In this document: positions 1 through 7,913 of the stretch, in pieces
Layout of the letters: every line of letters begins with the position of its first letter
How positions within the stretch are numbered: position 1 is the stretch's first letter
The notes under the pieces: generated by a model
Databases searched by the model: none
What the model saw: only the letters and a program-made list of their open reading frames with translations
Told to the model about the DNA's origin: nothing
NCBI GenBank assembly: GCA_905215795.1
Contig: CAJMRV010000003.1
Location: 1 to 32,663 of the forward strand
Direction of reading: 5' to 3'
Origin: an uncultured bacterium
Lineage (GTDB): Bacteria; Pseudomonadota; Gammaproteobacteria; Burkholderiales; Burkholderiaceae_F
DNA: 32,663 bases
Program-made: the position numbers and the translations under genes

Positions 1-72
1 GGACTCGAACCGACACGCCTTGACGGCGTCAGGACCTAAACCTGGTGCGTCTACCAATTTCGCCACCCCCGC
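1..72 (-). tRNA. tRNA-Leu (anticodon UAG), 3' end cut off by window edge
   Basis: Read on the minus strand, the gene starts at 72 with acceptor arm GCGGGGG. A D-arm with GGTAGAC follows, then the anticodon loop TTTAGGT (anticodon TAG at 38-36), a class II variable arm, and the T-arm GGTTCGAGTCC running off base 1. About 13 bases of the 3' end lie outside. The body matches the usual bacterial tRNA-Leu(UAG) pattern. One oddity is a C-A mismatch at the top of the anticodon stem (pair 27-43, bases 45 and 29). Confidence 0.93.
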
Positions 73-86
73 ACGGGGCAAGCCGA

Positions 87-92
87 ATTGTA
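87..92 (-). promoter_or_regulatory. -10 element of the tRNA-Leu promoter
   Basis: TACAAT on the minus strand lies 14 bases before the mature tRNA 5' end. That spacing places the start of transcription a few bases upstream of the tRNA. No clear -35 hexamer is visible at the expected spacing, so the call rests on the -10 element and its position. Confidence 0.35.
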
Positions 93-132
93 CCGATTTT
101 TGCCCGTCCGGGGTAGGGCGGCCGGGAAAAAC

Positions 133-720
133 TCAGTTGGGCTGGTCTTCTTCGGAGGACGTGTCCCCGAGGAAGAGCGCCTGACGGCGGCGGTTGTACT
201 CGCCCCAGGTGATCCTGCCCTTGAGGAGGTCGTTCTGGAGGGCCGTGACGGCCGGCACGAAGGTCGCCTCGCTCCTTTCGGCGCGCTCGACGTAGGGCTT
301 GTAGCCCGAGGCGCGCATCCAGTCGCGCATCTGTGAGTTGAGGTTGTTGAGGGCGCTGAAGACGGAACGCGCGGCGTTGGCTTCGTTGCGGGTGATCTTG
401 CGCTTGCTCGAGAGCTGCTTCTCAGTCAATCCCGAGGGCAGGCAGGCCGTCTGCGCGAAGTAGGCGCGGTGCTTCTGGGAGATGCACACGGCGTGCGTGA
501 GGCGCGCGATCTGCTTGACCTTGAGGTTGAAGGCCGCCTTGGACTTCTGTTCGAGGATCTCCTCGGGGGAGGGTTCCTTCACGACGGGCGCGGCCTCGAC
601 GGCGGCGGCCCCGTCACGGGGTTGTCCGAGGCCTTCGAGTGTCTTGCAGCCCGAGAGGCCGGCCGTGAGGATCACGGCGACGGCGAGAAGCTTGATCTTT
701 TTGTTGTGGCGCCCCTGCAT
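133..720 (-). CDS. hypothetical lipoprotein
   Basis: A 195-residue protein with an N-terminal lipoprotein signal: basic start (MQGRHNKKIK), hydrophobic stretch, then the lipobox LSGC with lipidated Cys at about residue 25. An Ala/Pro/Glu-rich linker (about 30-55) follows. The C-terminal part is predicted helical, with two Cys (around residues 79 and 93) that could form a periplasmic disulfide. I do not recognise the family. The gene diverges from tig and lies upstream of tRNA-Leu. No good Shine-Dalgarno is visible before the ATG, so the start is moderately certain. It is probably anchored in the outer membrane (inference from the signal only). Confidence 0.75.
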   Translation of the reverse strand: MQGRHNKKIKLLAVAVILTAGLSGCKTLEGLGQPRDGAAAVEAAPVVKEPSPEEILEQKSKAAFNLKVKQIARLTHAVCISQKHRAYFAQTACLPSGLTEKQLSSKRKITRNEANAARSVFSALNNLNSQMRDWMRASGYKPYVERAERSEATFVPAVTALQNDLLKGRITWGEYNRRRQALFLGDTSSEEDQPN

Positions 721-767
721 AGGAAAAAGAGTCCCCCGGAGTTGGATGTCGTGAAAGCGGAGGCTAA

Positions 768-796
768 ATATTAAAGCACGTTCCCGTTTTCGGCAA
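768..796 (-). promoter_or_regulatory. putative sigma-70 promoter of the lipoprotein gene
   Basis: On the minus strand TTGCCG (796-791) is separated by 17 bases from TAATAT (773-768). The predicted start lies about 40 bases before the lipoprotein ATG. Confidence 0.45.
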
Positions 797-880
797 ACCC
801 CCCGTCACAAACGCTTGCAGATTAAAGACTTACGCGGGCTGTTAGGGAATTTCTGGAAAGCAGGTGCGGGGGCGTTTCGG

Positions 881-886
881 TATAAT
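881..886 (+). promoter_or_regulatory. -10 element of the tig promoter
   Basis: A perfect TATAAT lies about 230 bases upstream of the tig start codon, in an AT-richer patch of otherwise GC-rich DNA. No convincing -35 is seen at 16-18 bases. Confidence 0.5.
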
Positions 887-892
887 ACGGAA

Positions 893-1117
893 TTCGTTTT
901 GGGCTCACGCCTGAAAAAGCGGGGTTCCCGATGGGTTCCCGGGGCGCCGAGAGGCGTTCCGACGGAGGCCCTCCGGAGGACCTCCCGAGTTTCTCGAGCT
1001 CTTCGCCGGGGCGGGACTTCCAAAGGGAAGGCCGTCCCTGACGGAGAACTTCTTTTTCAATGTCCGCGGGGCGCTCCGCAGAGCCGGACGCACCGTGTTT
1101 TTATAAAGATTCAGACA
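893..1117 (+). other. long untranslated leader of tig
   Basis: This is the stretch between the predicted tig promoter and the start codon. It holds no gene I can support. It is GC-rich and contains several short inverted repeats, for example GGAGG/CCTCC copies around 965-985, so the leader RNA could fold. It matches no riboswitch class known to me. Confidence 0.4.
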
Positions 1118-2446
1118 ATGACCGAACAAGAAAACGTCACCGCCGAAAAGACCGCCGAAGTCAACCCCCTCGAGCGCTCCCTCGACCTCGTGGTGAGCTA
1201 CGCCGATTCCGAAGCCCTGGTCCAGAAGGCCCTGCGCCGCTATGCCAAGGAAGCCAAGGTCCCCGGTTTCCGCAAGGGTCACGTCCCCGCCGACCAGGTC
1301 CGCCGCATGTACGGCGCCCGCGCCTTCGACGAATCCGTCAACGAACTCGTCGGCAAGGCCTGGATGGAAGCCGTCGAGGCCCAGAAGCTCGCCGTGGCCG
1401 GCTACCCCCGCATCGACGCGGTTGAAAACGCCGACGACAAGGAGAACATGCACTTCAAGGCCGTCTTCGAAGTCTATCCCGACGTCGAGATCCCCGACTT
1501 CTCCAAGGTCGAGCTCAAGCGCTACGTCTGCCCGGTGACCGACGCCGAAGTCGAACAGACGATCGACGTCATGCGCCGCCAGCGCGCCACGTACGACGTG
1601 GTCGACCGCGCCGCCAAGAAGGACGACCGCGTCAAGGTCAACTTCGACGGCAAGAAGGACGGTGAGAAGTTCGCCGGCGGCTCCGCCGAAGGCTACTCCT
1701 TCGAACTCGGCCAGGGCCGCATGCTCCCCGAATTCGAACAGGCCGTCGAAGGCATGAAGGCCGGCGAGAAGAAGACCTTCCCGCTCACGTTCCCGGCTGA
1801 CTACGGCATCAAGGACCTCGAAGGCAAGGCCGTCGAGTTCGACGTCGAAGTCGTCGAAGTCTCCGAACCCAAGCTCCCCGAAGTCAACGACGACTTCGCC
1901 AAGAGCCTCGGCGTCGAAGGCGGCGTTGAAGCCATGCGCAAGGAAATCCGCGCCAACCTCGAACGCGAGGTCAAGGCCCGTCTCGAAATGAAGACCAAGG
2001 CCGAAACGATGGAAGCCGCCGACAAGATCTGCCAGTTCGCCGTTCCGCAGGTCCTCGTCCAGAACGAAGCCGCCAACCTCGGCCAGCAGATGGTCCGCGA
2101 CCTCATGGCCCGCGGCATCGACACGAAGAACATGCCCCAGGTCCCGCCGGAAGCCTTCCTCGAGCAGGCCAACCGCCGCGTCCGCCTCGGCCTCTTCGTC
2201 GACGCCCTGATCAACAAGGAGAAGGTCGCCGGTTCCGACGAACAGGTCCGTGAGATGGCCGAGAACATCGCCGCCAGCTACGAAGAGCCCAAGGAAGTCG
2301 TCGACTACATCATGAACAACCAGGAACGCGTCGCCGGTCTCCGCGCTCAGGCCACGGAAACCAACGTCTGCGAATGGATCCTCTCGAAGGCCAAGACGGT
2401 TGAGGAAAAGCTCGACTTCAACAAGCTCATGACCGGTCAGATCTGA
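1118..2446 (+). CDS. tig: trigger factor, ribosome-associated chaperone and prolyl isomerase
   Basis: Trigger factor docks at the ribosomal exit tunnel and shields nascent chains. The 442-residue product has all three domains in order. The N-terminal ribosome-binding domain carries the signature GFRKGHVP (residues 50-57; GFRKGKVP in E. coli). The FKBP-type isomerase domain lies at about 160-255, with the VNFDGKKDGEKFAGG and GQGRMLPEFE segments. A helical C-terminal substrate cradle includes ASYEEPKEVVDYI. E. coli Tig is 432 residues; the slight excess is an N-terminal extension of about 8 residues. I chose the ATG at 1118 because the open frame upstream is not Tig-like; the Shine-Dalgarno before it is weak. 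It is first in the tig-clpP-clpX-lon proteostasis array but has its own terminator. Confidence 0.97.
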   Translation: MTEQENVTAEKTAEVNPLERSLDLVVSYADSEALVQKALRRYAKEAKVPGFRKGHVPADQVRRMYGARAFDESVNELVGKAWMEAVEAQKLAVAGYPRIDAVENADDKENMHFKAVFEVYPDVEIPDFSKVELKRYVCPVTDAEVEQTIDVMRRQRATYDVVDRAAKKDDRVKVNFDGKKDGEKFAGGSAEGYSFELGQGRMLPEFEQAVEGMKAGEKKTFPLTFPADYGIKDLEGKAVEFDVEVVEVSEPKLPEVNDDFAKSLGVEGGVEAMRKEIRANLEREVKARLEMKTKAETMEAADKICQFAVPQVLVQNEAANLGQQMVRDLMARGIDTKNMPQVPPEAFLEQANRRVRLGLFVDALINKEKVAGSDEQVREMAENIAASYEEPKEVVDYIMNNQERVAGLRAQATETNVCEWILSKAKTVEEKLDFNKLMTGQI

Positions 2447-2569
2447 TCTGACTTCGATCGAGAAGCATGACCGGCCGACGGCGCCGCCCACGCGGGGCCA
2501 CCGGCCGGATCCAGACGGAGAGACCGCCCGCGCGTGAACGAACGCGCCACGGCCTCCCCGAAGACGGAG

Positions 2570-2601
2570 GGCCCGACGAAAGCGATTTTGTCGGGCCTTT
2601 T
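2570..2601 (+). terminator. intrinsic terminator of tig
   Basis: A 12-bp stem (GGCCCGAC plus four further pairs) closes on a GCGA tetraloop (2582-2585) and is followed directly by TTTT. It lies about 120 bases after the tig stop. Confidence 0.85.
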
Positions 2602-2735
2602 CCACCGAGGAGGACGGACCCCATGGCCCGGCGCCTCCTTTTGTTTTCCATGCGGTCCCGTCCCCGGCCTCCGGGCGGCGGGGGAATGGTTACGTTTTTT
2701 CGAGCCGCTCCGCCTTCTGATCGAGGCGGCGCGGG

Positions 2736-2752
2736 GTATCGTTCGATACAAT
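2736..2752 (+). promoter_or_regulatory. clpP promoter -10 overlapped by an inverted repeat
   Basis: TACAAT (2747-2752) sits about 163 bases before the clpP ATG. It overlaps the perfect inverted repeat GTATCG-TT-CGATAC (2736-2749). A repressor or activator binding there would directly control promoter access. No good -35 is visible, which fits an activator-dependent promoter. Nothing resembling the sigma-32 consensus is visible here, unlike at lon. Confidence 0.45.
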
Positions 2753-2914
2753 GAAGGAATCCGACTCCCCGGAGCCGGGTCCGCGGTGCCGATGGCGCCT
2801 CACGGGCCCGCCGCGCGCGGGGGATTCCACACAGACACACGGGCGTTGCGAGCGTTGCGCCCGGACGGGGCCCGAGGGCCGGCCGTCCAAAAGCTATACG
2901 GAGACAACAATAAA

Positions 2915-3520
2915 ATGAGCAATCTGATTCCCTACGTCATCGAGGACACGGGCCGCGGTGAACGCAGCTACGACCTTTACTCGCGCCTCCTCCGCGACCG
3001 CATCGTCTTCCTCACCGGCGAGGTGAACGACCAGTCGGCGAGCTCCGTGATCGGCCAGCTCCTCTTCCTGGAGAGCGAGAACCCCGACAAGGACATCTAC
3101 CTCTACATCAACAGCCCGGGCGGCTCCGTCACGGCGGGCATGGGCATCTACGACACGATGAACTTCATCCGCCCCAAGGTCAACACGATCTGCGTGGGCC
3201 TGGCCGCCTCCATGGGCGCCTTCCTGCTCAGCTCCGGCGCCAAGGGCAAGCGCTTCGCGCTGCCGCACTCCCGCGTCATGATCCACCAGCCCCTGGGCGG
3301 CACGAAGGGCCAGGCCACGGAGATCGAGATCATGGCCAAGGAGATCCTGCGCACGAAGGCCGAGTTGAACCGCATCCTCGCCGAGAACACCGGCAAGCCG
3401 GTCGAAGAGGTCGCCCGCGACACCGAGCGCGACCACTGGCTCACCAGCCAGGAGGCCCTCGAGTACGGTCTGATCGACCGGATCTTCACGACCCGCGAGG
3501 ACCTCGAGAAGGCCCTCTGA
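2915..3520 (+). CDS. clpP: ATP-dependent Clp protease proteolytic subunit
   Basis: ClpP forms the 14-mer serine protease chamber fed by ClpX. The 201-residue product has the complete catalytic triad at the expected spacing: Ser99 in GLAASMGAF, His124 in VMIHQPLGG and Asp173 in ERDHW. The 25 and 49 residue gaps equal those of E. coli ClpP. The conserved NSPGGSVTAG and the handle helix region (GGTKGQATEIEIMAKEIL) are present. The N-terminus lacks a long propeptide. The start at 2915 has GGAG 11 bases upstream; the frame remains open far upstream but is not ClpP-like. It is followed after 85 bases by clpX, the usual operon arrangement. Confidence 0.97.
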   Translation: MSNLIPYVIEDTGRGERSYDLYSRLLRDRIVFLTGEVNDQSASSVIGQLLFLESENPDKDIYLYINSPGGSVTAGMGIYDTMNFIRPKVNTICVGLAASMGAFLLSSGAKGKRFALPHSRVMIHQPLGGTKGQATEIEIMAKEILRTKAELNRILAENTGKPVEEVARDTERDHWLTSQEALEYGLIDRIFTTREDLEKAL

Positions 3521-3605
3521 CCGTCGGCGTGCCCCGACACGAGGCCCGGACGCGGCCCCCTTCGGGGACGGCCCCCGGGCACGCAAACAAAGCGAGAAAG
3601 AAATC

Positions 3606-4844
3606 ATGAAGAAATGTTCGTTCTGCGGCCGCGATGAGAAGAGCTGCAAGGAACTGTTCGCCGGCTTGAACGGCGAGCTCGTCTGCGGCGACTGCATCCG
3701 CTCGATGGCCGACGAGATCAAGACCACGGGCCCCGTCGAGGGCGCCCCCGAAGGCGCGCCCGCCGCGCCCGAACCCGAGAAGCCGCTGCCCAAGCCCAAG
3801 GAGCTCTACGAGCACCTCGACGAGTACGTCGTCGGCCAGGAGCAGGCCAAGCGCACGCTCTCGGTGGCGGTCTACAACCACTACAAGCGCCTGAGGAACC
3901 TCGCCCGCGAGGACCGCGAGGTCGAGCTCCAGAAGTCCAACATCCTGCTGATCGGGCCGACCGGCTCGGGCAAGACGCTCCTCGCACAGACGCTTGCCAA
4001 GCAGCTCGACGTGCCCTTCGCCATCGCCGACGCCACGACGCTCACCGAAGCGGGCTACGTGGGCGAGGACGTCGAGAACATCGTCGCCAAGCTCGTCCAG
4101 GCCGCCGACGGCGACGTCGAGCGCGCCCAGCGCGGCATCATCTACCTCGACGAGATCGACAAGATCGCCCGCAAGAGCGAGAACGCCTCGATCACCCGCG
4201 ACGTTTCGGGCGAGGGCGTCCAGCAGGCCCTGCTCAAGCTCGTCGAGGGGACCGTCGCCAACATGCCCGTCCAGGGCGGCCGCAAGAACCCCGGCAAGGC
4301 GATGATGAGCGTGGACACCTCCCAGATCCTCTTCATCTGCGGCGGTGCCTTCGACGGCATCAACCGCATCGTCGCGCGCCGCACCCAGAAGGGCGAGATG
4401 GGCTTCGGCGGCCGCGTCTTCAGCAAGGACGCCGACAAGAGCCTCACTGAAATCTACGCCAAGGTCGAGCCGGGCGACCTCGTCAAGTTCGGGCTCATCC
4501 CCGAACTCGTCGGCCGCCTGCCCGTGATCGCGAGCCTCGCCGAACTCGACGAGGAGGCGCTCATCGCCATCCTCACCCGTCCCAAGAACGCCATCGTCAA
4601 GCAGTACCAGGCGCTCTTCGGCATGGAGGACGTCGAGCTCGAATTCACCCCGGGCGCCCTGAAGGCCGTCGCCAAGAAGGCGATCGACCGCAAGACCGGG
4701 GCCCGCGGCCTGCGCTCCATCGTCGAGGGCGTGCTCCTCGACGCGATGTTCGACATCCCCTCCGAGGGCGACGTCGTCAAGGCCGTCGTGACGGAGAAGT
4801 GCGTCGAGGAAGGCGCTCCCGTCGAACTCGTCCGCAGGGGCTAG
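3606..4844 (+). CDS. clpX: ClpX, AAA+ unfoldase of ClpXP
   Basis: ClpX recognises tagged substrates, unfolds them and passes them into ClpP. The 412-residue product begins with the zinc-binding domain (Cys4, Cys7, Cys27, Cys30), used for adaptor and substrate binding. It continues with Walker A GPTGSGKT (about 118-125), the pore loop GYVGED, Walker B IIYLDEID, and sensor/arginine-finger regions including LIPELVGRLPV. The loop that docks on ClpP reads MGF rather than the usual IGF (GEMGFGGRV). GAGAAAG just before the ATG is an adequate ribosome site. It is probably co-transcribed with clpP; a GC stem-loop (4850-4868) follows the stop, then the separate lon promoter. Confidence 0.97.
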   Translation: MKKCSFCGRDEKSCKELFAGLNGELVCGDCIRSMADEIKTTGPVEGAPEGAPAAPEPEKPLPKPKELYEHLDEYVVGQEQAKRTLSVAVYNHYKRLRNLAREDREVELQKSNILLIGPTGSGKTLLAQTLAKQLDVPFAIADATTLTEAGYVGEDVENIVAKLVQAADGDVERAQRGIIYLDEIDKIARKSENASITRDVSGEGVQQALLKLVEGTVANMPVQGGRKNPGKAMMSVDTSQILFICGGAFDGINRIVARRTQKGEMGFGGRVFSKDADKSLTEIYAKVEPGDLVKFGLIPELVGRLPVIASLAELDEEALIAILTRPKNAIVKQYQALFGMEDVELEFTPGALKAVAKKAIDRKTGARGLRSIVEGVLLDAMFDIPSEGDVVKAVVTEKCVEEGAPVELVRRG

Positions 4845-4849
4845 TCCCG

Positions 4850-4868
4850 CCGCGCCCGCCGGGCGCGG
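4850..4868 (+). other. stem-loop after clpX
   Basis: CCGCGCCC pairs with GGGCGCGG across a GCC loop, immediately after the clpX stop. No T-run follows, so it is not a standard intrinsic terminator. It may protect the clpPX transcript 3' end or pause polymerase before the lon promoter. Confidence 0.4.
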
Positions 4869-4880
4869 TGACGCCGGGGG

Positions 4881-4908
4881 TTGAAAAACAAGCTTTTCGC
4901 CCCCATAT
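4881..4908 (+). promoter_or_regulatory. sigma-32 (heat-shock) promoter of lon
   Basis: TTGAAA (4881-4886), a 14-base spacer and CCCCATAT (4901-4908) match the RpoH consensus TTGAAA-N(11-16)-CCCCATNT. The predicted start is about 30 bases before the lon start codon. Heat-shock control of lon is well established in Proteobacteria. Confidence 0.78.
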
Positions 4909-4943
4909 GACAAGTAACATCCCTTTTTTAGGACTGAAGTACT

Positions 4944-7532
4944 TTGGCTAAGAAGAAATTGAAGATTGAGGGGTCCGTCATGACCCTGCCCGCCATCGCG
5001 GTGCGCGACATGGTGGCTTATCCCTCAACGCTTTTGAACCTGTATATCGGACGCGCGAAATCCATCGCCGCGGTCCGCACCGCGGAGAAGGCCGAGGGAC
5101 AGCGCGTGGTGCTCATCACCCAGCTCAATCCCAAGGTCGACGACCCGGCCCGCGAGGATCTGTTCCCCGTCGGCACGGTCGGCACGCTCCGCCAGGTGCT
5201 CCATCTCCCGGACGGCACCAACAAGATCTTCGTGGACTGCGAGTCCCTCTGCTCGATCGACGAGTTCAAGGACGACGGCACCGAGATCACCGCGGGCGTC
5301 ACCCTGATCGAGGACACGCCCGTCAAGAAGGAGCAGGAGCGCGAATACTTCGCCGCCCTCTCCGGACAGTGGCTCGACGTCACCGACGACCGTGAGAAGG
5401 CCACGGTGAGCGAACGCATCGAGGGTTCGAAGACCCTCGACGAGCTCATCCGCGAGGTGCTCACGTACCGCCGCGTGCCCGTCGCCGAATGCATGGAGGT
5501 GATCCGCGCCTCGAGCAGCGTCGACCGCGCCGTGCAGGCCCTGGTGGTGCTCTCGCGCGCCAAGGAGCTCAAGGACGTGCGCCAGCGCATCGACTCCCTG
5601 GTCAAGTCCCAGATGGAGAAGAACCAGCGCGAGTACTACCTCAACGAACAGATGAAGGCCATCCGCCGCGAACTCGGCGACGGCGACGGTGAGGACGAGC
5701 TCTCCGAGCTCGGCGAGCGCATCAAGTCGCTCAAGCTCCCCGCCAAGGTCGAGGAGGCCGCGCGCGCCGAACTCAAGCGCCTGCGCCAGATGCCCCCGAT
5801 GAGCTCGGAGGCCACGGTCGTGAGGAACTACCTCGACGTGCTCCTCGACGTGCCATGGACGAAGACGACGAGGATCTCCAAGGACCTCGCCAAGGCGAAG
5901 ACGATCCTCGAGGAGGACCACTACGGCCTTGAGAAGATCAAGGAGCGCATCCTCGAGTACCTCGCCGTGCAGCACCGCGTCAACAAGGTGAAGAGCCCGA
6001 TCCTCTGCTTCGTGGGCGCTCCGGGCGTGGGCAAGACCTCGCTCGGCCAGTCGATCGCGAGGGCCACGGGCCGCAAGTACGTGCGCATGGCCCTGGGCGG
6101 CGTGCACGACGAGAGCGAGATCCGCGGCCACCGCCGCACCTACATCGGCGCCATGCCCGGTCAGATCGTCAAGTCGATGATGCGCGTGGGCGTGAAGAAC
6201 CCGCTCTTCCTGCTCGACGAGATCGACAAGGTGAGCTCGGACTACCGCGGGGACCCCGCGGCCGCGCTCCTCGAAGTGCTCGACCCGGAACAAAACAGCG
6301 CCTTCCAGGACAATTACCTGGATCTTCCCTACGACCTCTCGGACGTGATGTTCGTGGCCACCTCCAACAGCTACAACATCCCGCCCGCGCTGCTCGACCG
6401 CATGGAGGTGATCTCGCTTTCGGGCTACACCGAGGATGAGAAGCTCCACATCGCCGAGCGCCACCTGATCCCCAAGCAGATGGAGGCCAACGGCATCACG
6501 GCCGACGAAGTGGAGATCACCTCCGAGGCGATCCTCTCGATCGTGCGCTACTACACCCGCGAGGCGGGCGTGCGCGGTCTCGAGCGCTCCATCGGAAAGA
6601 TCCTGCGCAAGGTCGTCTTGAAGAACGAACAGGCCGAGGCCGAAGCCGCCGCCAAGGCCGGCCGCAAGACGCGCTCCAGGAAGAAGGCCCCCGTCGTCAA
6701 GACGGTCGTCACCCCCGAGAACCTCAAGGACTTCCTCGGCGTGGCCCGCTACACGATCGGCCAGGTCGCGGCGGCCCCGCGCGTGGGCGTCGTCAACGGA
6801 CTGGCCTGGTCCACCGTGGGCGGCGACATCCTCCAGATCGAAGCCCAGACGTTCCCCGGCAAGGGCGCCGTGCAGCGCACGGGCTCGCTCGGCGACGTCA
6901 TGAAGGAGAGCGTGGAGACGGCCCGTTCGGTCGTGCGCTCCCGCGCCCGCGACTGGGGCATCGATCCCGAACGCTTCTACAAGACCGACCTGCACGTGCA
7001 CTATCCCGAGGGGGCGACCCCGAAGGACGGTCCGAGCGCCGGCGCCGCCACGACGACGGCGATCATCTCCGCCATGACCGGCGTGGCCGTCCGCGCCGAC
7101 GTCGCCATGACCGGCGAGATCAACCTCCACGGCGAGGTGCTCGAGATCGGCGGCCTCAAGGAGAAGATCCTCGCCGCGATCCGCGGCGGCTGCAAGATGG
7201 TGATGATCCCGCAGTCCAACCTGCGCGACCTCGACGAAATGCCCGAGGGCGTCGTCAAGAGCATCGACATCGTGGCCGTCAGGACGATCGACGACGTGCT
7301 CAAGCACGCCCTCGTCGAGGGGCTCAAGCCGCTCGAGGAAGAGAAGGCGGGCGGAAAGGAGGAGGCCAAGGCCGAGAAGAAGGCCGAGAAGAAGACCGCC
7401 TCCAGGACGTCCTCCAAGAAGAAGGCCGCCGGCGCGGCGAAGAAGCCCGCCGCCGGCAAGGATGAAGCGGAGGCGCCGATCCCGGCCAAGCCCGCTTCAC
7501 GCCGCACGAGGAAGACGAAGGCCGAGGCCTGA
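4944..7532 (+). CDS. lon: ATP-dependent Lon protease with basic C-terminal tail
   Basis: Lon degrades misfolded and short-lived regulatory proteins in the cytoplasm. The product has the N-terminal LON substrate domain, the AAA+ module with Walker A GAPGVGKTS and LFLLDEIDKV, and the protease domain. The Ser698/Lys741 dyad (PKDGPSAG and GGLKEK) has the family's 43-residue spacing. At 862 residues it is longer than E. coli Lon (784), because of a basic insertion at about 563-585 (KAGRKTRSRKK) and a 65-residue Lys/Ala/Glu tail (798-862, 20 Lys/Arg) resembling histone H1. The start is TTG at 4944 with AGGA 10 bases upstream. An in-frame ATG at 4980 preceded by GAGGGG is a real alternative that would remove 12 residues. 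It has its own sigma-32 promoter and terminator. Confidence 0.97.
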   Translation: MAKKKLKIEGSVMTLPAIAVRDMVAYPSTLLNLYIGRAKSIAAVRTAEKAEGQRVVLITQLNPKVDDPAREDLFPVGTVGTLRQVLHLPDGTNKIFVDCESLCSIDEFKDDGTEITAGVTLIEDTPVKKEQEREYFAALSGQWLDVTDDREKATVSERIEGSKTLDELIREVLTYRRVPVAECMEVIRASSSVDRAVQALVVLSRAKELKDVRQRIDSLVKSQMEKNQREYYLNEQMKAIRRELGDGDGEDELSELGERIKSLKLPAKVEEAARAELKRLRQMPPMSSEATVVRNYLDVLLDVPWTKTTRISKDLAKAKTILEEDHYGLEKIKERILEYLAVQHRVNKVKSPILCFVGAPGVGKTSLGQSIARATGRKYVRMALGGVHDESEIRGHRRTYIGAMPGQIVKSMMRVGVKNPLFLLDEIDKVSSDYRGDPAAALLEVLDPEQNSAFQDNYLDLPYDLSDVMFVATSNSYNIPPALLDRMEVISLSGYTEDEKLHIAERHLIPKQMEANGITADEVEITSEAILSIVRYYTREAGVRGLERSIGKILRKVVLKNEQAEAEAAAKAGRKTRSRKKAPVVKTVVTPENLKDFLGVARYTIGQVAAAPRVGVVNGLAWSTVGGDILQIEAQTFPGKGAVQRTGSLGDVMKESVETARSVVRSRARDWGIDPERFYKTDLHVHYPEGATPKDGPSAGAATTTAIISAMTGVAVRADVAMTGEINLHGEVLEIGGLKEKILAAIRGGCKMVMIPQSNLRDLDEMPEGVVKSIDIVAVRTIDDVLKHALVEGLKPLEEEKAGGKEEAKAEKKAEKKTASRTSSKKKAAGAAKKPAAGKDEAEAPIPAKPASRRTRKTKAEA

Positions 7533-7551
7533 GTCCTCCCCGGATGAAACC

Positions 7552-7601
7552 GGACTCCACGCCGCCTGATGCCTCCGGCGGCGCGGGGTCCTTTCTTTTT
7601 T
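7552..7601 (+). terminator. intrinsic terminator of lon
   Basis: Two 7-bp helices (GGACTCC with GGGGTCC, CGCCGCC with GGCGGCG) stack across one A-C mismatch and are followed by TTTCTTTTTT. It begins 20 bases after the lon stop. Confidence 0.87.
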
Positions 7602-7701
7602 CCGGCGGGGGACGGCGCGTCCCCCTCCCGAAGACGCGTCATGACGGGGAGGTGGTAGTCTCAATACCCCATTTATGGTAGAGACTTTCCGTGCCCGTCT
7701 C

Positions 7702-7707
7702 TATAAA
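7702..7707 (+). promoter_or_regulatory. -10 element upstream of tRNA-Val
   Basis: TATAAA lies 46 bases upstream of tRNA-Val in an AT-rich stretch after the lon terminator. No strong -35 is visible. Confidence 0.35.
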
Positions 7708-7753
7708 ATAAACAACCTGTTCAGCGAAAAAGCTTGAAGAGTACCGTTTTCAC

Positions 7754-7829
7754 GGGTTCTTAGCTCAGTTGGTAGAGCGGCGCGTTTACACCGCGTAGGT
7801 CGGGAGTTCGAGCCTCTCAGGACCCACCA
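7754..7829 (+). tRNA. tRNA-Val (anticodon UAC)
   Basis: A complete 76-base gene with encoded CCA. Acceptor GGGTTCT pairs with AGGACCC. D-arm AGCTCAGTTGGTAGAGC, anticodon loop TTTACAC, and T-arm GGTTCGAGCC are present. It lies between lon and tRNA-Asp, as in many Burkholderiales. Confidence 0.97.
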
Positions 7830-7845
7830 GATCTGAGACGGATAC

Positions 7846-7873
7846 TTGACAATACGTAAAAGCTCTGTATAAT
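7846..7873 (+). promoter_or_regulatory. consensus sigma-70 promoter of tRNA-Asp
   Basis: A perfect TTGACA (7846-7851) and a perfect TATAAT (7868-7873) are separated by 16 bases, and the tRNA begins 40 bases downstream. It is the best promoter in the window. Confidence 0.87.
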
Positions 7874-7913
7874 TCGATACTCTTTGCTGAAAACTTGAGC
7901 ATCATTCGGAAAC

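Larger units (their letters stand above)
2447..2914 (+). other. tig-clpP intergenic region
   Basis: The 468 bases between tig and clpP hold the tig terminator (2570-2601), a GC-rich stretch, the predicted clpP promoter with an inverted repeat (2736-2752) and a clpP leader of about 150 bases. A 43-codon open frame (2623-2754) behind an AGGAGG is the only other coding candidate; I do not count it as a gene. Confidence 0.5.

Noticed and set aside
815..1117. 101-codon upstream extension of the tig frame
   Set aside because: Contains the promoter and leader, is not Tig-like and exceeds the family length.
5025..7307. 760-codon open frame antisense to lon
   Set aside because: Antisense shadow with His/Asp/Leu-rich sequence and no family likeness.
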